This document shows positions 11,578-24,699 of a stretch of 64,000 nucleotides of DNA, piece by piece. Position 1 is the first letter of the stretch. Every line of letters starts with the position of its first letter. A program made the position numbers and the translations under genes. This stretch comes from Arbacia lixula (taxonomy: Eukaryota; Echinodermata; Echinoidea; Arbacioida; Arbaciidae), in NCBI GenBank assembly GCA_963669155.1, contig OZ022586.1, forward strand, positions 3,524,732 to 3,588,731, read 5' to 3'. The notes below the pieces were generated by a model. It was given only the letters and a program-made list of their open reading frames with translations. It ran no database searches and had not been told where the DNA came from.

Positions 11578-11802
11578 CACTCCAGCTCAAAGGAATTGGC
11601 AAAGGGAAAGGGAAGAAAGGGAAGGAACCGCAGATTTAAACTGCGGCATAGTTTGTCCAGTTCAGCATGAAACAAGATGCTTTAGCCTAAAAGGCATCAT
11701 GTTTCATGCTGAACTGGACAAAATATACCGCGGTTTAAAACTGCGGCTCCTTCTGTTTCTTCCCTTTCCCTTTCCCTGTACCAATTCCTTTGAGCTGTAG
11801 TG
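11578..11802. mobile_element. MITE family D, copy 1, 225 bp
   Basis: Near-perfect palindrome with ends CACTCCAGCTCAAAGGAATT and AATTCCTTTGAGCTGTAGTG. Arms contain AAAGGGAAAGGGAAGAAA and a central hairpin of AAACTGCGGCATA type. Second copy at 61722. Confidence 0.85.
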
Positions 11803-12568
11803 TACATGTATGTACAGTATGAGGTGAGTATCAGACACATTTTCATTCCATTCACTGATGACACATTCACAATTTTTTAGGTCCAAATCTGTCCAACAGT
11901 GAATATTTAAAGGATTATTACAAATAATTGATGAAATGCCACAAACCAACTTCTGAAAAAAAAATGAAAGCCCTAGAAACCTCTGACTTCAGGATGTGTA
12001 AATTTCAGCTTGACATGAGTTGTATCCTTTTTAAAATTGATTTTTTGAAAGTGTAAGAGTTTGTTGTTAACACCGACATATAGAACAGTGCAGCAAATGG
12101 ATGACTAAAACAATCAAATCAATTTATAGTGAAGATGATCCTGTACTAGCGCAACATGGACGCAATGGAATTTTTGAACCCCAAAAGCAGACGCTTTCTG
12201 GTTATATCAGTTCCCAGCACGCCCTTGATCAGATTTCATAAAAGTGTTCCTGGAAATTGTCGCCATAAGAGTCATGGTTATTTGTAGCCTGGTTTCAGGC
12301 TGTTGGACAGTATCTTAAATGCAAAGCATCACAAGTAGATTACAGTCTGCATCACTTTTCTAAACAAGACTAATTCTCCCACCTCCTGTCGGTTCATTGC
12401 AAGAGAAGAACTGACTAGACGGCAATAGTCTGCTTCAGTCAGACCTTTTTATTGTAGAGCGTTGATTAGTGAGTGTTGAATACCCTGGAAGGAAGACTAC
12501 CTGTTGGTCATTTGCTCCTGCTTTCTACACAGTGACTGTCAAATCAATACAAAGTGCACTGAATGCCT

Positions 12569-13056
12569 TTAAGGCATAGTCCTCCTTGAAATTCAATTGG
12601 TTTTGATAAAAGCAGAAATATGAAAGATACATTAAGTGAAGGTTTGATGAAATCCTGTTAAAACATTATAAAGTTACACCTGTATGATCTTTAGAATTTG
12701 ACTTTGTGACATTGTGTGCGTGGTACTCACCTATATATGTGCTGTAGGATTTCATGAATTGCATTTTTATGGTTTTGATGAAGGAAGAAAATAATCTTTT
12801 TCATAAAGGTATGTATGTAAAAACTTATGTCTATCAATGTATCAAATGCACAGGTAAAATGATGCGGATCCTTTTTAGTACACAACATACAATGTATGGG
12901 AGAGCATCTCGCATGTGACATCACAAAATTAAAACTTTACAGAATTGTAAGTTTCTCTTCCTTTGAAGGATTTTCATCAAACATTCACTTCTATGTTTCT
13001 TTCATGTTCTGCTTTGATTGAAACCAACTCAATTTCAGAATGGATTATCCCTTTAA
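12569..13056. mobile_element. MITE family C, copy 2
   Basis: TTAA at both ends (TTAAGGCATAGTCCTCC and GGATTATCCCTTTAA). Inverted arms with AAAGCAGAAATATGAAAG and TTTCATGTTCTGCTTTGATT. Confidence 0.75.
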
Positions 13057-13723
13057 GACCATAAACAATTAACACTGTAGGCAGCACTATCAAACAATAT
13101 ATATGCCTATATGTCATACTACCACACAGATGGTATGCTACTTGGAAGCATTGTGTAGCATCACTTGTCTACAGGTGCATACATAGGTCAGCTAAGGTCA
13201 CCCACACTAACTAGAGTGTATTCTACAGACATACTCATGTCCTAAAGGCCTTCAATTCGAATTGAACCTGAGAACTTCTATTGAAAAACACACTGCATCT
13301 ATGTAGGTTTGCCATGATGGAGGACCAGACAGAACAGACTCTGGTATTTAGGGCTGGCGAAAGTCGGCCAGTTAACAATGGCAGGATTTTGAGAGGGGGT
13401 GGAGTCAAAAGATCAACTGAGAGGGTTGAAAATCAAACTTTCTGTCATAATACTATGACAACTTCTGTGTAGCAGCAGTACGTATTTCATGAGAGAGTTT
13501 CAAAGGTTGGAATGCACACTTAATCTCGCCTAATTTGCTACTTGGACAAACCTAAGACAAGCTTTGGGGTTACCATTAGTAATGTAATATTTGAAAGATG
13601 TGCATACAATTTGAATACATGACAAAAATGGCCCATCCTCACATTATGACACAAAAAACAAGACGGGTGGGATTCATTATAGGGGCTCTACTTTCGATTT
13701 GGGGGGCTCATTAACTTCAAGCC

Positions 13724-13790
13724 CAGTCCCCCCCCCCCCCCCCACCACCCCCCCCCCCCCCCCCCATTCCCACCCTTCCCCTCACATCCA
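13724..13790. repeat. C-rich tract
   Basis: Long runs of C broken by ACCA and ATTCCCACCC. Not coding. Confidence 0.8.
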
Positions 13791-13978
13791 TGTTTTTTTT
13801 TTCACTGACTGGACTCCACAAAGCCTCTTCTCTAAAGCCTATAGATGTTCATTGGAACGTCAGTTGCCGTGTTCAGCAAAGGTCAACAGTTGACTGGTGA
13901 TAGAAATTAATAGGTAAGGCACTATTGTACATGACCTCCAAAATGTGCAGTCACAAATCACCTATTAAACAAATTCTA

Positions 13979-14071
13979 AAGTGATAGTTCAAACCTTCAC
14001 TAATATGTTTTATTCATGTGTCTCCTTTCATTGAAACCAAAATAACTTCAGGGTGAACTATCCCTTTAATA
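13979..14071. mobile_element. MITE family C, fragment
   Basis: Only the right arm remains: CAAACCTTCACTAATATG through GGGTGAACTATCCCTTTAA. Confidence 0.6.
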
Positions 14072-14292
14072 GTTTGATGGAGATTCTTTTTTTTTTTTCT
14101 CTCTTTATAAAATGAGCTTATCTGTGAAGAAGGAGATGGGATGGATCTACAGTGTATTGACAGACACCTGGGCTCAGCCCAGGCCATGCCAGGCCAGGCC
14201 AGGGGGTGGACAGATGATGTCAACAGGCAACGGTCTCATCTTACAGCCAAGCCCAGTCTACACTCTACTCACAGTTTGTGTGTACATGTACA

Positions 14293-14574
14293 TTAAAGGG
14301 CATATATTGTACTGTGAAGACAAAAATGAAACTTTCAAAAGGTGATCATGTGCAATCTTCTTTCCTCAAAATGTTTGGGCCGAACAATTTAAAAAAATTT
14401 GTCATTTAATCACTAATTACTCTAAATGTGGATCATTTGAGGGCAAATAACTTTCAGCAAGTTTCTAAAATGGACAATACATGAATTTAACATTGGTAAG
14501 AAGATTGCTCACGATCACCTTTTGAAGGGTTTTGTTGCCTTCCCAGTACAGTATATGCCCTTCAATGAACCTTT
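14293..14574. mobile_element. MITE family B, copy 1, internally deleted
   Basis: Starts TTAAAGGGCATATATTGTAC and ends CAGTATATGCCCTTCAA. Most of the left arm is missing, so the long hairpin is shortened. Confidence 0.8.
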
Positions 14575-14639
14575 GATGACAGGGTGTCCCATTCGAAGCC
14601 AATGACAGTTTTATGAACCCCCACAAATATACATGTAGA

Positions 14640-15005
14640 CCTTATGGTCCCTTGAAAGCAATGTATCTCTTAAACTCATTTATGGCAAGTGATGCATGTT
14701 CACATTATGATAAATGAATCCCTGAATGCGGTGACAAGGTTTGGTCACTTTAAAGCAATGTGTCTCTTTAACTCATTTGGCATGTGATATGTTCACATTA
14801 TGATAAATAAATGCCTTTATGCGGTGACTATGTTTGGTCCCTTTAAAGCAATGTCTCTTTAACTCATTTATGGCATGTGATATATGCTTACAAATTATGA
14901 TCAATAAATCCCTTTATCACACAGTAACAAGGTTTGGTCCCTTCAAAGCAATATGTCTAAACTCATTTATAGCATGTGATTACAAATTATGATAAATGAA
15001 AAATC
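14640..15005. repeat. Four-copy tandem repeat, about 90-100-bp unit
   Basis: Units contain AAAGCAATGT, CTCATTTATGGCATGTGAT and TATGATAAATGAATCC, starting near 14650, 14751, 14841 and 14942. Confidence 0.75.
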
Positions 15006-15414
15006 AAGAGAAATGAATCCATTCCATTAAGTGATAATTCAACCCTTCTGCACGCATTCAAATGGCCTGCACACTACTTACCATTACTTGGCAGTCCAAC
15101 ACCACATTGTTTTAAAACAGACCAGTGTAAAAGGCGAGATATGAAAAATCATACTTTTTGTGCTCAAAATCATTTTTGAGATAAAAAGAATATTTTTCAG
15201 CTTTGCCCTCACCCCATCCTAACCCCCCTGTGTCAATGGACCATTTGGAGAGCAAAAAGACTGTCAGAAATCAGATATGTGGAGAGTGATGTTGCTATGG
15301 ATACTTGAGTGTTTGATGCTCTGCCCAAGCTGGGTAAAAGCTTCTTCCTTTTTCAAACTTGTGTTGCGACCTTTCCCTCAAAGGGCCATATTGAAAACAG
15401 TGTATGAAAAGACA

Positions 15415-15800
15415 GGAAGTCAAACTGCCTAGTGTGAAAGGACCATTTCAAATAATGCACACTGTACATATAGATCACAGAATATGCAGGTACTAGAAGT
15501 CTAACTGCGTAGTGTGAAAGAACCTTTAGAATACAGTACGCTGTTGTACATGTACATTCATCGATATTGAACACAGTATGGAAGGACAGGATGTTAGACT
15601 GTCTAGTGTGAAAGGACCCTCATAAATACAGCACACTTCACATACTGTGTATTAATCTTTATTGAAAGTACAGTAAATCTGATTGTATGGTGTGAAAGGA
15701 CCCTCGTAAATACAGCACACTTCACATACTATGTATCAATCTTTATTGACAGTACAGTAAATCTGATTGTCTGGTGTGAAAGGACCCTTATAAATACAGC
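15415..15800. repeat. Tandem repeat, about 90-bp unit
   Basis: Units share TAGTGTGAAAGGACCCT, AAATACAGCACACTTCACAT and a later AAGTACAGTAAATCTGATTG. At least four copies. Confidence 0.75.
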
Positions 15801-16750
15801 ATCTGTACATGCATCAACCCCAACAGGTCTACATACTATACATATTAACCAATGATGTTACAACCTGCAAACTGTTCAAATGGGCTTCATCAACTTTCTA
15901 TAGTTAGAATCGGCCTTTCTAAATTCTATTCCCATTTCAATGTAATTCTGTGATGCCGCATTTATCAACTCTCAGATACGTACGTATGACCCTGGCTCAT
16001 CACTGTTTCCAAAAGCACATTTTACTGTGTTTCAAAACAGAAATCAATGATTATTGGCTTAAAGACATCCCTTTTTCAGATCATCACAAAACCATTGAAA
16101 CATTGGCAAAACATAGAGAAGTGTTAGCAAGCTGTATATTCATAATTTGAAACTGATACGTAGTGTAAACAACGTCTGATTAATAGTCTTTACCTCAGGC
16201 TCTTAGCAGTTTGTGTTGAAATATCTGCTTTATTGATTAATCTGTTTATTAAATTATAAAATGCATTATGAAAAAAATTGTTCTATAGAAGGAAACATCT
16301 CCAAAGTTTGGTAATTACTCATAAAATTAGGATTTCACACATGCATAATAACCACATAGATACCGTAACAAAGACTAAATTTAAACGGCTCAAATTTTTA
16401 CATATACAGAAAGCTTCAACATTCTATATTCTTAGAAATGGTCTTGAATCACACTTTCTTCAATTTACGATCGTGATAGACGATTTAAAATTTTAAGCTT
16501 GCAAAAGGGACGGACAATCTTTAAATATTAGAGTTACTAAATAGACCCACACATGTACAATGTACCATGGGTTCACAAGAAAATGACAAGACCAATGCCA
16601 TGACTCCTGAGATCAGGGGGTTGACCAATTGGCTGGGCAATCAGCTGGCTGCTGAGATAGCAGATGACACCAGAAGCTGCCTCTCACAGCAGGGGATGCT
16701 ATACAGACATGTCATCAATAGCCTGGCTCCCAGGCTGTAGGGCATTTATA

Positions 16751-17123
16751 TTAAAGGGCATATACTGTACTGAGAAGACAAAAAGGCCTTCAAAAGGTGA
16801 TCGTGAGCAATCTCCTTGCCAATGGTCTTAAATTCATGTATTGTCCATTTTAGAAAGTTCCTGAAAGTTATTTGCCCTCAAGTGATCCACATTTTCAGTT
16901 ATTAGTGATTAATTTACAAATTCTCAAAATGTTCGGACGGAACAATTTCAGGATTTATGATTTAATCTCTAAGTACTCAACATGTGGATCATTTGAGGGC
17001 AAATAACTTCCAGCAAGATTCTAAAATGGACAATACATGAATTTAAGACCATTTGCAAGAAGTTTGCTCATGATCACCTTTTGAAGGCTTTTTTGTCTTC
17101 CCAGTACAGTATGTGCCCTTTAC
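16751..17123. mobile_element. MITE family B, copy 2, full length
   Basis: About 370 bp, one long hairpin. Starts TTAAAGGGCATATACTGTAC, centre AAAATGTTCGGACGGAACAA, ends CAGTATGTGCCCTTTA. Confidence 0.85.
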
Positions 17124-17238
17124 CACCAAACTATTCAATAAAAAGGTCTGGCTGCAGTAGACTAATCATTCTCAATTTCTTCTCTGGCTCACTGGAGAAA
17201 AGAGGAGTATCATCAAGTGACTAGTTTTTTTAGTACTA

Positions 17239-17563
17239 GGGCGTGTTTATCAACTCTTTTTTGGGGGTAGAATTAAGGTTTCCAAACGCGTTTAAAAAAA
17301 ACGAGTTAATAAACGCAAAGGTGTTTGATTATGGGGTTTGGAAAGCTGTTTTGAAATACGCAAATTTGTACGATCCTAAACGTGTTTAAACCAGAAACGC
17401 GTTTAAGAAGCGAGATAAACGCATTTAAAGAAGCGAGATACCGTAAACGCAAAGCTGTTTTGAAACGCGTTTAAACCACATGTTTTCGGTGATAAGGCCG
17501 GTTTTCGGCTTGGGCGATCGAGTTGATAAACGCAACGTTTTTTTAAACGGCCCTAGACTCCCA
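17239..17563. mobile_element. MITE family H, copy 1
   Basis: Left end GGGCGTGTTTATCAACTC; internal repeats of AAACGCGTTTAAA; right end degraded (AAACGGCCC). Related element at 31112. Confidence 0.7.
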
Positions 17564-17647
17564 TCTGTCAGGTTGGAATAAAAATATCCAACAGGCTGGA
17601 TGCCAGGCTATGTGCTGAACCCATACAGTAGTTGAGTTGAAAGGATA

Positions 17648-17840
17648 GGTACTCTAGGCTGTGAGGTGTATGGACACAACCCAGTCTGTTAACAACTATG
17701 TCTGGTAACACAGATTATGCCCTTATGCCATCCTCCTGGAGTCAGGGGAGGTATGCCGTCATTAGGGTATAGTCTGTGTTACCAGACATAGTTGTTAACA
17801 GACTGGGTTGTGTCCCTGCACCTCATGTACAGTCTGGTAC
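17648..17840. mobile_element. MITE family E, copy 1
   Basis: Palindromic: ACACAACCCAGTCTGTTAAC and GTTAACAGACTGGGTTGTGT, inner GTCTGGTAACACAGA arms. Second copy at 55885. Confidence 0.8.
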
Positions 17841-18274
17841 CTAGTCTATTGAAAGGATATAGACGTATAGTAGGATTTATATCCCTTCTATGAATATTCA
17901 TGAGTATTCTGGGAACGTGACTGGTCAATTGATGATCGCAGACTACAAAATAATTTGACTATATCTGCCTCAGCTCCGGATATTTTTCACTATTTTTTCA
18001 TGGGGAGGACTGCGCATGCTCTATTTACTATTTTCTTCCTTGGGACTACTGCGCATGCTCTCTACCTGAGCAAGCGTAAATTAGTGCGCAGTGAATGCAG
18101 TGCGCGGCGTTTTGCGCATTTACCTGGAATGAACCGATATCGAGACAGAGAAAAAAAGTGACTATTTTTGTTCTGTTTTTGTTTTGTTTTACAAAAGGGA
18201 TATAAAACAAATATCCCAAGCATTGAGTTCGAAAGTATATCGAAAATTATCCATCTTCGGAGGGACTGGCATAA

Positions 18275-18320
18275 GTTACTATTTTTTCCTCGGGAGCTTC
18301 GCCCCTCGGAAAAAATAGTT
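18275..18320. repeat. Short hairpin
   Basis: ACTATTTTTTCCTCGGGAGC pairs with GCCCCTCGGAAAAAATAGT. The same core motif (ACTATTTTTTC, ACTATTTTCTTCC) recurs at 17979 and 18028 beside two ACTGCGCATGCTC copies. Confidence 0.7.
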
Positions 18321-18471
18321 CTATACCACTCCCTCCTCAGAAAGATAATTTCCACTATACAATCTCACAGCTTGGTATATTTGTATAATGTAGTATTGGA
18401 GACAGTGTCGAGCCTACACCAAGTATCCTAGCACACAGATGAAACAATTACAAATCTCAGTTGGCCAGTCA

Positions 18472-18582
18472 AGGGCCCTGTTTTATAATGAATTGCGATT
18501 GATATCAATATGTAGATATAGGATTGGACTTGTGATCCATTCATACCAGCATATCAAACTCAACTCATTATGAAACAGGGTC
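18472..18582. mobile_element. Small MITE M, 111 bp
   Basis: Ends AGGGCCCTGTTTTATAATGA and TCATTATGAAACAGGGT are inverted, with an AT-rich inner part. Confidence 0.65.
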
Positions 18583-18684
18583 ATGATCTAGTCTGAGAAT
18601 ACAGACCCATTTGTGACAATGAGGAATAACATTTATAAAATCACTCTGGATGTATTCCACATGTACATTCTTACTGAGCAGCTC

Positions 18685-18948
18685 CTAAGCTTCGAATACA
18701 GCTACATTCTGATATTTAAAGGATATCTCATTATATTCATGTCGACAAGCGACATGCCACCAAGCTTTGATTGCAATATTGACAAATAGTTGAGAAATTC
18801 CATAGATATAAATCAAAAGCCGTCCAAGAGTAATCATAAACTCCTGGAAATAAATCAAAACTTTCCAACAAGTTACTGCAGCAGCGCTTTCCACAATTCC
18901 ATGATTCTGCAACCAGAAATTACTTGAAGATCCAACATTTTCAAGCAA
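18685..18948 (-). other. Hydrophobic 87-codon ORF, status unclear
   Basis: The minus-strand ORF starts MLENVGSSSNFWLQNHG and has a hydrophobic centre (WKVLIYFQEFM, LGRLLIYIYGISQLFVN). It sits in about 700 bases without obvious repeats, next to a GC-richer stretch at 19000-19340. It could be an alternative 5' exon region of the minus-strand gene or chance. No splice phase links it to the PHACTR exons. Confidence 0.15.
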
Positions 18949-19539
18949 AGATTAGCATCACACATTTCCACAAAAGAAGAACGATATTGGATTTGAAGCC
19001 GAGGTGAATACTCAATCCTCCGAAGCTGATCACCGAAACAGCTGGACAGTCTTGGATAAGATAAGATGCAGCAAACCCTCCTCAGACTTCACATTACCGA
19101 TGCAAGTCATGCGACAAGCCGAGACGCATCCCAGGTGATATAGAGCTGTTGCAGAGACGAAGAAGAAGATGAAGAAGGCGATGGTGATGAAGATAACCTC
19201 CTTCTCTGATGACTCAACTAGGAGAAGGTCTCATCAAAACCCAAGAAAAATAAAAGGCGGTTACGTCGTCATGTCGGCCTCCGAGGCCTATTCCTCAAGC
19301 CGTTTCCTTCGTGAGGTAAAAAGTTACGCTGTTAGATGTACAGTACGTTTACAGCAAGGAGATCTATATCTGTGTGTATAATAGGAGCTGGGCAATTACT
19401 ACCAAGGCTTGCACGTCGGACAGAGAAATAAAATATGACTGCAAATGTATGCTATGCATAATAGGGTACAGAAGCAATGCAGAATATATGCGCTCATCAT
19501 CGGCTATAATTATGTATGACAGTAGGAGGGTAATGTAAG

Positions 19540-19912
19540 ATGCGCACAGACAGAGTAGGGGGATATGGGACGAGGGGAGGGGGCAGCGGGAAGGGGAGAA
19601 ATGGAGATATGAGCAAGGTGAAGAGAGATGGAAAGATGGGGAGATAGTGAGTAGGAGGAAGATGTAATGGAGGGGAAAGAGTGGAAGAGATGGGAGAGAG
19701 AATGGGATGAGATGACATGGAGAGAGATTGAGAATAGGAGAGATAGTGAGGTAGGGATGTAAAGGAGGATAAGATGGAGGGAAGGTGAGAGACGTACATA
19801 TTAGCAAGGTGAAGAGAGATGGATAATAGGAGAGAGAGATAATGAGGTCAAGGTCAAGGAGGAAGATGAGATGGAGAGGGAAAGAGCAGAAGAAATGGGA
19901 GAGAGAATGGTA
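19540..19912. repeat. Purine-rich tract with AGAGATGG-type units
   Basis: Irregular GA/GGA-rich sequence, 370 bp. GAGCAAGGTGAAGAGAGATG and the near match at 19803 suggest an old duplication of about 190 bp. Confidence 0.65.
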
Positions 19913-19936
19913 TGACATGTACCAGCACATGTTCTG

Positions 19937-20086
19937 TACCCTGTCGCATAAAACTTACAATAACTTTACCATAACTTTGCTGCCAATGACAATTTCTATG
20001 AAAACCTCTAATTTCATTGACTGTCAAACCATGATGCCATGATGGTTGAGTTACTGCTAATGGTAAGATTTATGCAACAAGGTCCT
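19937..20086. mobile_element. MITE family A, copy 1
   Basis: Diverged copy: ACCCTGTCGCATAAAACTTA at left, GTAAGATTTATGCAACAAGG at right. Confidence 0.75.
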
Positions 20087-20155
20087 AGTACTCTAGAGAC
20101 AAACATCTGCAAGGAGTTGAAAGGAGAACAGAAGAGAGGATACAGCTCTAGAAAA

Positions 20156-20332
<177 letters not shown>

Positions 20333-20411
20333 AAACAGGGGGGGGGGGAAATTTATTAAGAATTGTTAAGAAAATACAAATATGAAGAGAAGAAGCTTCT
20401 AAGGGATTATC

Positions 20412-20642
20412 TGCATGTCTATGTGTGTGTCTGTGTGTGTCTCTGTGTGTGTGTGTATGTGTGTGTGTCTGTGTTTGTGTGTGTGTATGTGTGTGTGTGT
20501 GTATGTGTGTGTGTGTGTGGAAAAGAGAGACAGACAGAGAGGCAAAGAAGATGGGGATGGGATTGAGGGGGTAAATCAGGAGCAAGAGTATGTGTGTTTG
20601 TGTGCGTGTGTGTTTGTGTATGTGTGTGTGTATGTGTGTGTG
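20412..20642. repeat. (GT)n microsatellite in two blocks
   Basis: TGTGTGTC/TGTGTGTA variants at 20412-20519 and 20589-20642, with a GA-rich spacer. Confidence 0.9.
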
Positions 20643-20962
20643 GGAGGGGAAAGGTTAAAGAAAGTCAGAGAGACTAGTAAACAGTACGGAACTGCAGCAT
20701 TGCATCACAGTATTGGCATGCATGAGCAATGACTTCCCAACCAGCACTTGTTGACAGGTTCCCTCCAGGCATGCACACTGAACAAATTTCATTGAACACT
20801 TGCATAGCAGACATAAGGGTTGACCAGATCGAAGGGTCAATGTGAACGCAGCGAGTATATGTACCTCACGTGTTCTTCATCAGCATTATCCCTTATTGTT
20901 GTGAGTGCATGACGGACATGTATGAAATGAAAAGAGAGGGAGAAGTAAAGTTAAAGTAGAGA

Positions 20963-21337
20963 ATTAAAGGGCATATACTGTACTGGGAAGGCAAAAAAGC
21001 CTTCAAAATGTAATTGTTAGCAATCTTCTTGCCAATGGTCTTAAATTCATGTATTGTCTATTTTAGAAGCTTGCTGAAAGTTATTTGCCCTTAAATGATC
21101 TACATTTGGAGTAATGAGTGATTAAATCACAAATCCCCAAAGTGTTCGGCCCGAACATTTTGAGGATTTAATCATTAATCATTAATTACTCCATATGTGG
21201 ATCATTTGAGGGCAAATAACTTTCAGCAAGCTTCTAAAATAGACAATACATGAATTTAAGACCATTGGCAAGAAGATTGCTAACAATTACATTTTGAAGG
21301 CTTTTTTGCCTTCCCAGTACAGTATATGCCCTTTAAT
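20963..21337. mobile_element. MITE family B, copy 3, full length
   Basis: TTAA flanks both ends (TTAAAGGGCATATACTG, CAGTATATGCCCTTTAA). Centre AAGTGTTCGGCCCGAACATT. Arms of about 180 bp. Confidence 0.9.
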
Positions 21338-21790
21338 AGATGGAGGAGGACCAAAACAAGAGGATAGAGAAAGGAGAGATAGCCATGAGGCGAGAGTGCA
21401 TCAAGACCGAGTCAAAAATACTGCAATTTTGCTGTAAGTAAATCTCATGAACTGCGTTTGCAAATACATGTAGCTGTAAGTATGCGACTTCTGTGTCATG
21501 TTCTGGCGTGTGAATCACATACATCTGAGTGGGGAAAAAAAAAGCCAGCTTGCAAATATACAGGATCAGAACTGATCAGGCTTACATTTTTCTTCTTGCA
21601 TTTGACTCTGTCAGTCCTGAAGTATATATGTAACTGAAAATGCCTGGATAGTTCAAAAGTACTTCTTCTTCTTCGGGTTAATCTGCCTCCTTCCATCCTG
21701 AATATGCTTGCAGATACTGTGTGTGAGTGTGTGCATACACAGGGTGCGCAGGTACTCATTTACAAAGTGCAAGTAAAAGTCTAGTCAGTG

Positions 21791-21792
<2 letters not shown>

Positions 21793-21823
<31 letters not shown>

Positions 21824-21960
21824 CAAACATTTATATAGCGCATGATATTAACAATCTCTATGCGCTTTACAATCATTTTAAAGATAACAAATTACATAAT
21901 GAACACATCAACGTCATATAATTGTAAACATAAATATAAACTACACAAATAGACCAAAGA
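21793..21960. repeat. (AAT)n plus TATAGCGC-type dispersed repeat
   Basis: (AAT)n followed by CATTTATATAGCGCATG and CTATGCGCTTTACAATC. This short conserved module is common in many invertebrate genomes; I cannot assign it to a class. Confidence 0.55.
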
Positions 21961-22427
21961 GTTCTTTAAACCATATTGGGTACTTAATGGGAGAGCATGA
22001 ATGTTTTGCTTCGCTCCTTCCATCAGGTGGTGACGAAAGGCCTCCACAAATGTTCAATCAAGAAAAAGCATAGCTGTGAATTTTGGTCCATTCATAGATG
22101 GCTAGTGCTCCAAAGCACCAATGATGCTAAGTATGATAAGTGCTACGATCATGGACCTGACCCGTCAAAATCTTTTCTTAAAATGCAACTTGAAGAGATC
22201 ACATATTATTTTCATAGCCTGTCTAGCCACATAAAGTCAAGAAGTGTAGGTAGTAGTATTTGTAGATGTACATGTCTGCAGTGCAAGCCAGCTGGAAAAG
22301 TTTTTTTTTTTTAAATGTTTCTTTCAACATTGAATTATGTGCATGCCTTCACTCTCATACCCATATAATCTTTCTTCCTGTTTTTTGTTATTTTCTAAAC
22401 TTCTACATGTACAACATAATATGAAGC

Positions 22428-22782
22428 TTAAAGGGAATATACTGTACTGGAAAGACCAAAAGCCTTCAAAAGGGTGATCCTTCAGCTCCTTGCCAATGTT
22501 CTTAAATACATGTATTGTCCATTTTAGAAACTTGCTGAAAGTTATTTGCCCTCAAATGATCCACATTTGGAGTAATTAGTGATTATATTACAAAATGTTT
22601 GGCCGAACATTTTGAGGATTTTGAGGATTACTCCATATGTGGATCATTTGAGAGCAAATAACTTTCAGCAAGTTTCCAAAATAGACAATACATGAATTGA
22701 AGACCATGGACAAAAAGACTGCTCATGATAGCCTTTTGAAGATGTTTTTGTCTTCCCAGTACATTATGATATTCCCTTTAAA
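22428..22782. mobile_element. MITE family B, copy 4
   Basis: TTAA at both ends, centre ATGTTTGGCCGAACATTTTG. Right arm of the centre carries a 9-bp duplication (GGATTTTGAGGATT). Confidence 0.85.
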
Positions 22783-23740
22783 CCACAAAGACTTAATCAT
22801 GAGATCCTTCAACATGTTTGTGAGGTTAGGGTGGTTATGGTGGTGACTTCCTTGTAAAAAGTTCTCTAAAATCATTGCAAAGACCGCAAGACATGGCCTA
22901 ATTACTAGGGCCACACAGGATCCTATATTTGTACATTTACATGTAGGCCCAGTTTGTGAAAAAAAAAAAAAAAAAAGCCTTCAGTGAAGATAAAGCATTG
23001 AAATAATGCATGGAAATACATAACTTTGTAACATGCCTCTCACTTCTCAGGCTCCGCTTCTTTGAAAATTGCAAAAATTGGAGCAAACGATAATATCTTC
23101 AATTTGCATATGGTCATATCTTATCGCACCGTTGACAAGAATGGTTTCTTTAATTTGATTGACTCACTTCTCGCTAAGTTCACAATTATGTTATCACATC
23201 ATGAATTTTCAATCAAATTCTACTCATGATGCTGACAAGTGCCGCTGCATGTGGAGAAAACGAATAAGGAACGGATGTACTACCGGCTTACCTTAATTCC
23301 TTTAATGGAATTTGCAATTATGCAATGAAAACAAGTTTAGCATGTTCAGCCTCTTTTCGCCGATCACGTACCGGCCAGTGGCCAGAGCGAAGAAGCGGAG
23401 AAACAGCCTTGAGACGTATCCGATAAAAGTGTGGCGTGTCTCGCAGAGGTGATGGCTGGCCTCCAATTACCATAGGTGTGAACAGGAAAGGTACATCCAC
23501 ACACAGTTTGCAAACGGTACTTGTCATGGCAATGCAATACACGGCCTGAACCACGCGTGTGAATGGGAAATGTACGTATACACGGAAGCAGTTTGCAACC
23601 TGTAGTTAAATACAATGTACCAGCTTTGTACTGTAAATGTCATGGCAATGCAATAGCTCCAATATGTGGTGAACCGTAAAAGAAATATCAAATCGATCAT
23701 ATAGGATTGCCATTATACATGTAGCAAGAGCGAGTGCCAA

Positions 23741-24000
23741 GACACTTGTGAATGTGAACACACTCATATACATGTGATACCTGTACTTTTATGACACTTG
23801 TGAATGTTAACGCACTCATATAGGTACAATACCTGTACCTGTATGACACTTGTGAATGGGAACGCACTCATATAGGTACAATACCTGTACCTGTATGACA
23901 CTTGTGAATGTGAACGCACTCATATAGGTGTCATACCTGTACCTGTATGACACTTGTGAATGTGAACGCACTCATATAGGTGTCATACCTGTACCTGTAT
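23741..24000. repeat. 52-bp minisatellite, exactly five copies
   Basis: Units start GACACTTGTGAATGTGAAC at 23741, 23793, 23845, 23897 and 23949 and end TACCTGTACCTGTAT. Spacing is 52 bases in every case. Confidence 0.9.
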
Positions 24001-24699
24001 CATCATACACCACAAACAGCGGGGATGCAGGGTTGAATTTGTAATTATGCGGTCCGCTAGCCTGCGATGTCTCCAAGCTTCCCTGGCTCTGACGCTAGCA
24101 CGTGGTCAACAAGCTGCGGGAATCTTCACACTCAATGGTGATATTTCACTGGTACATGTATATTTGCGGACAGAATATTAAATTTGAAAATTACTAGTCA
24201 CAAACATCTGGGTACTATCCAGATAGTTGGTCTGCCTTTTAACATCATCCAATAAATATAAACAGGATCTTTGGTGAAAAGAGAAAGAGAAATAGAATAT
24301 CAATTCATAAAATACTTTGGGAGTGAATGACTGAAATCTAGTTGGATTATGTCCCTGTTTGAAAAGAAACTCTAAGCATGCACCCAGTAGTAGTACCATT
24401 CTCCATCCTGTAAATGAATGAAAAAGAAAGTCCAAGAACATTTTGCAACCAGAAGGATTTGAACATGCAATCTACTGCTGACCAGGCAGCGACTTACCTG
24501 TAACTCTCAAGCTCTTTCTAGTCCACAGAATAAAACATAATATGAAACATTGTTGCTGTGGTTTCTAATTAATATCTGAAGTGGGATGATGTATCTTGGG
24601 TGGAAATGGGAATGAAATATTGAGGGAGAGAATCACTGCACAGTAGACAGGATTTAAGCTGACCACGTAGAGAAATCAATCATTCAAAATGTTTTTTAA

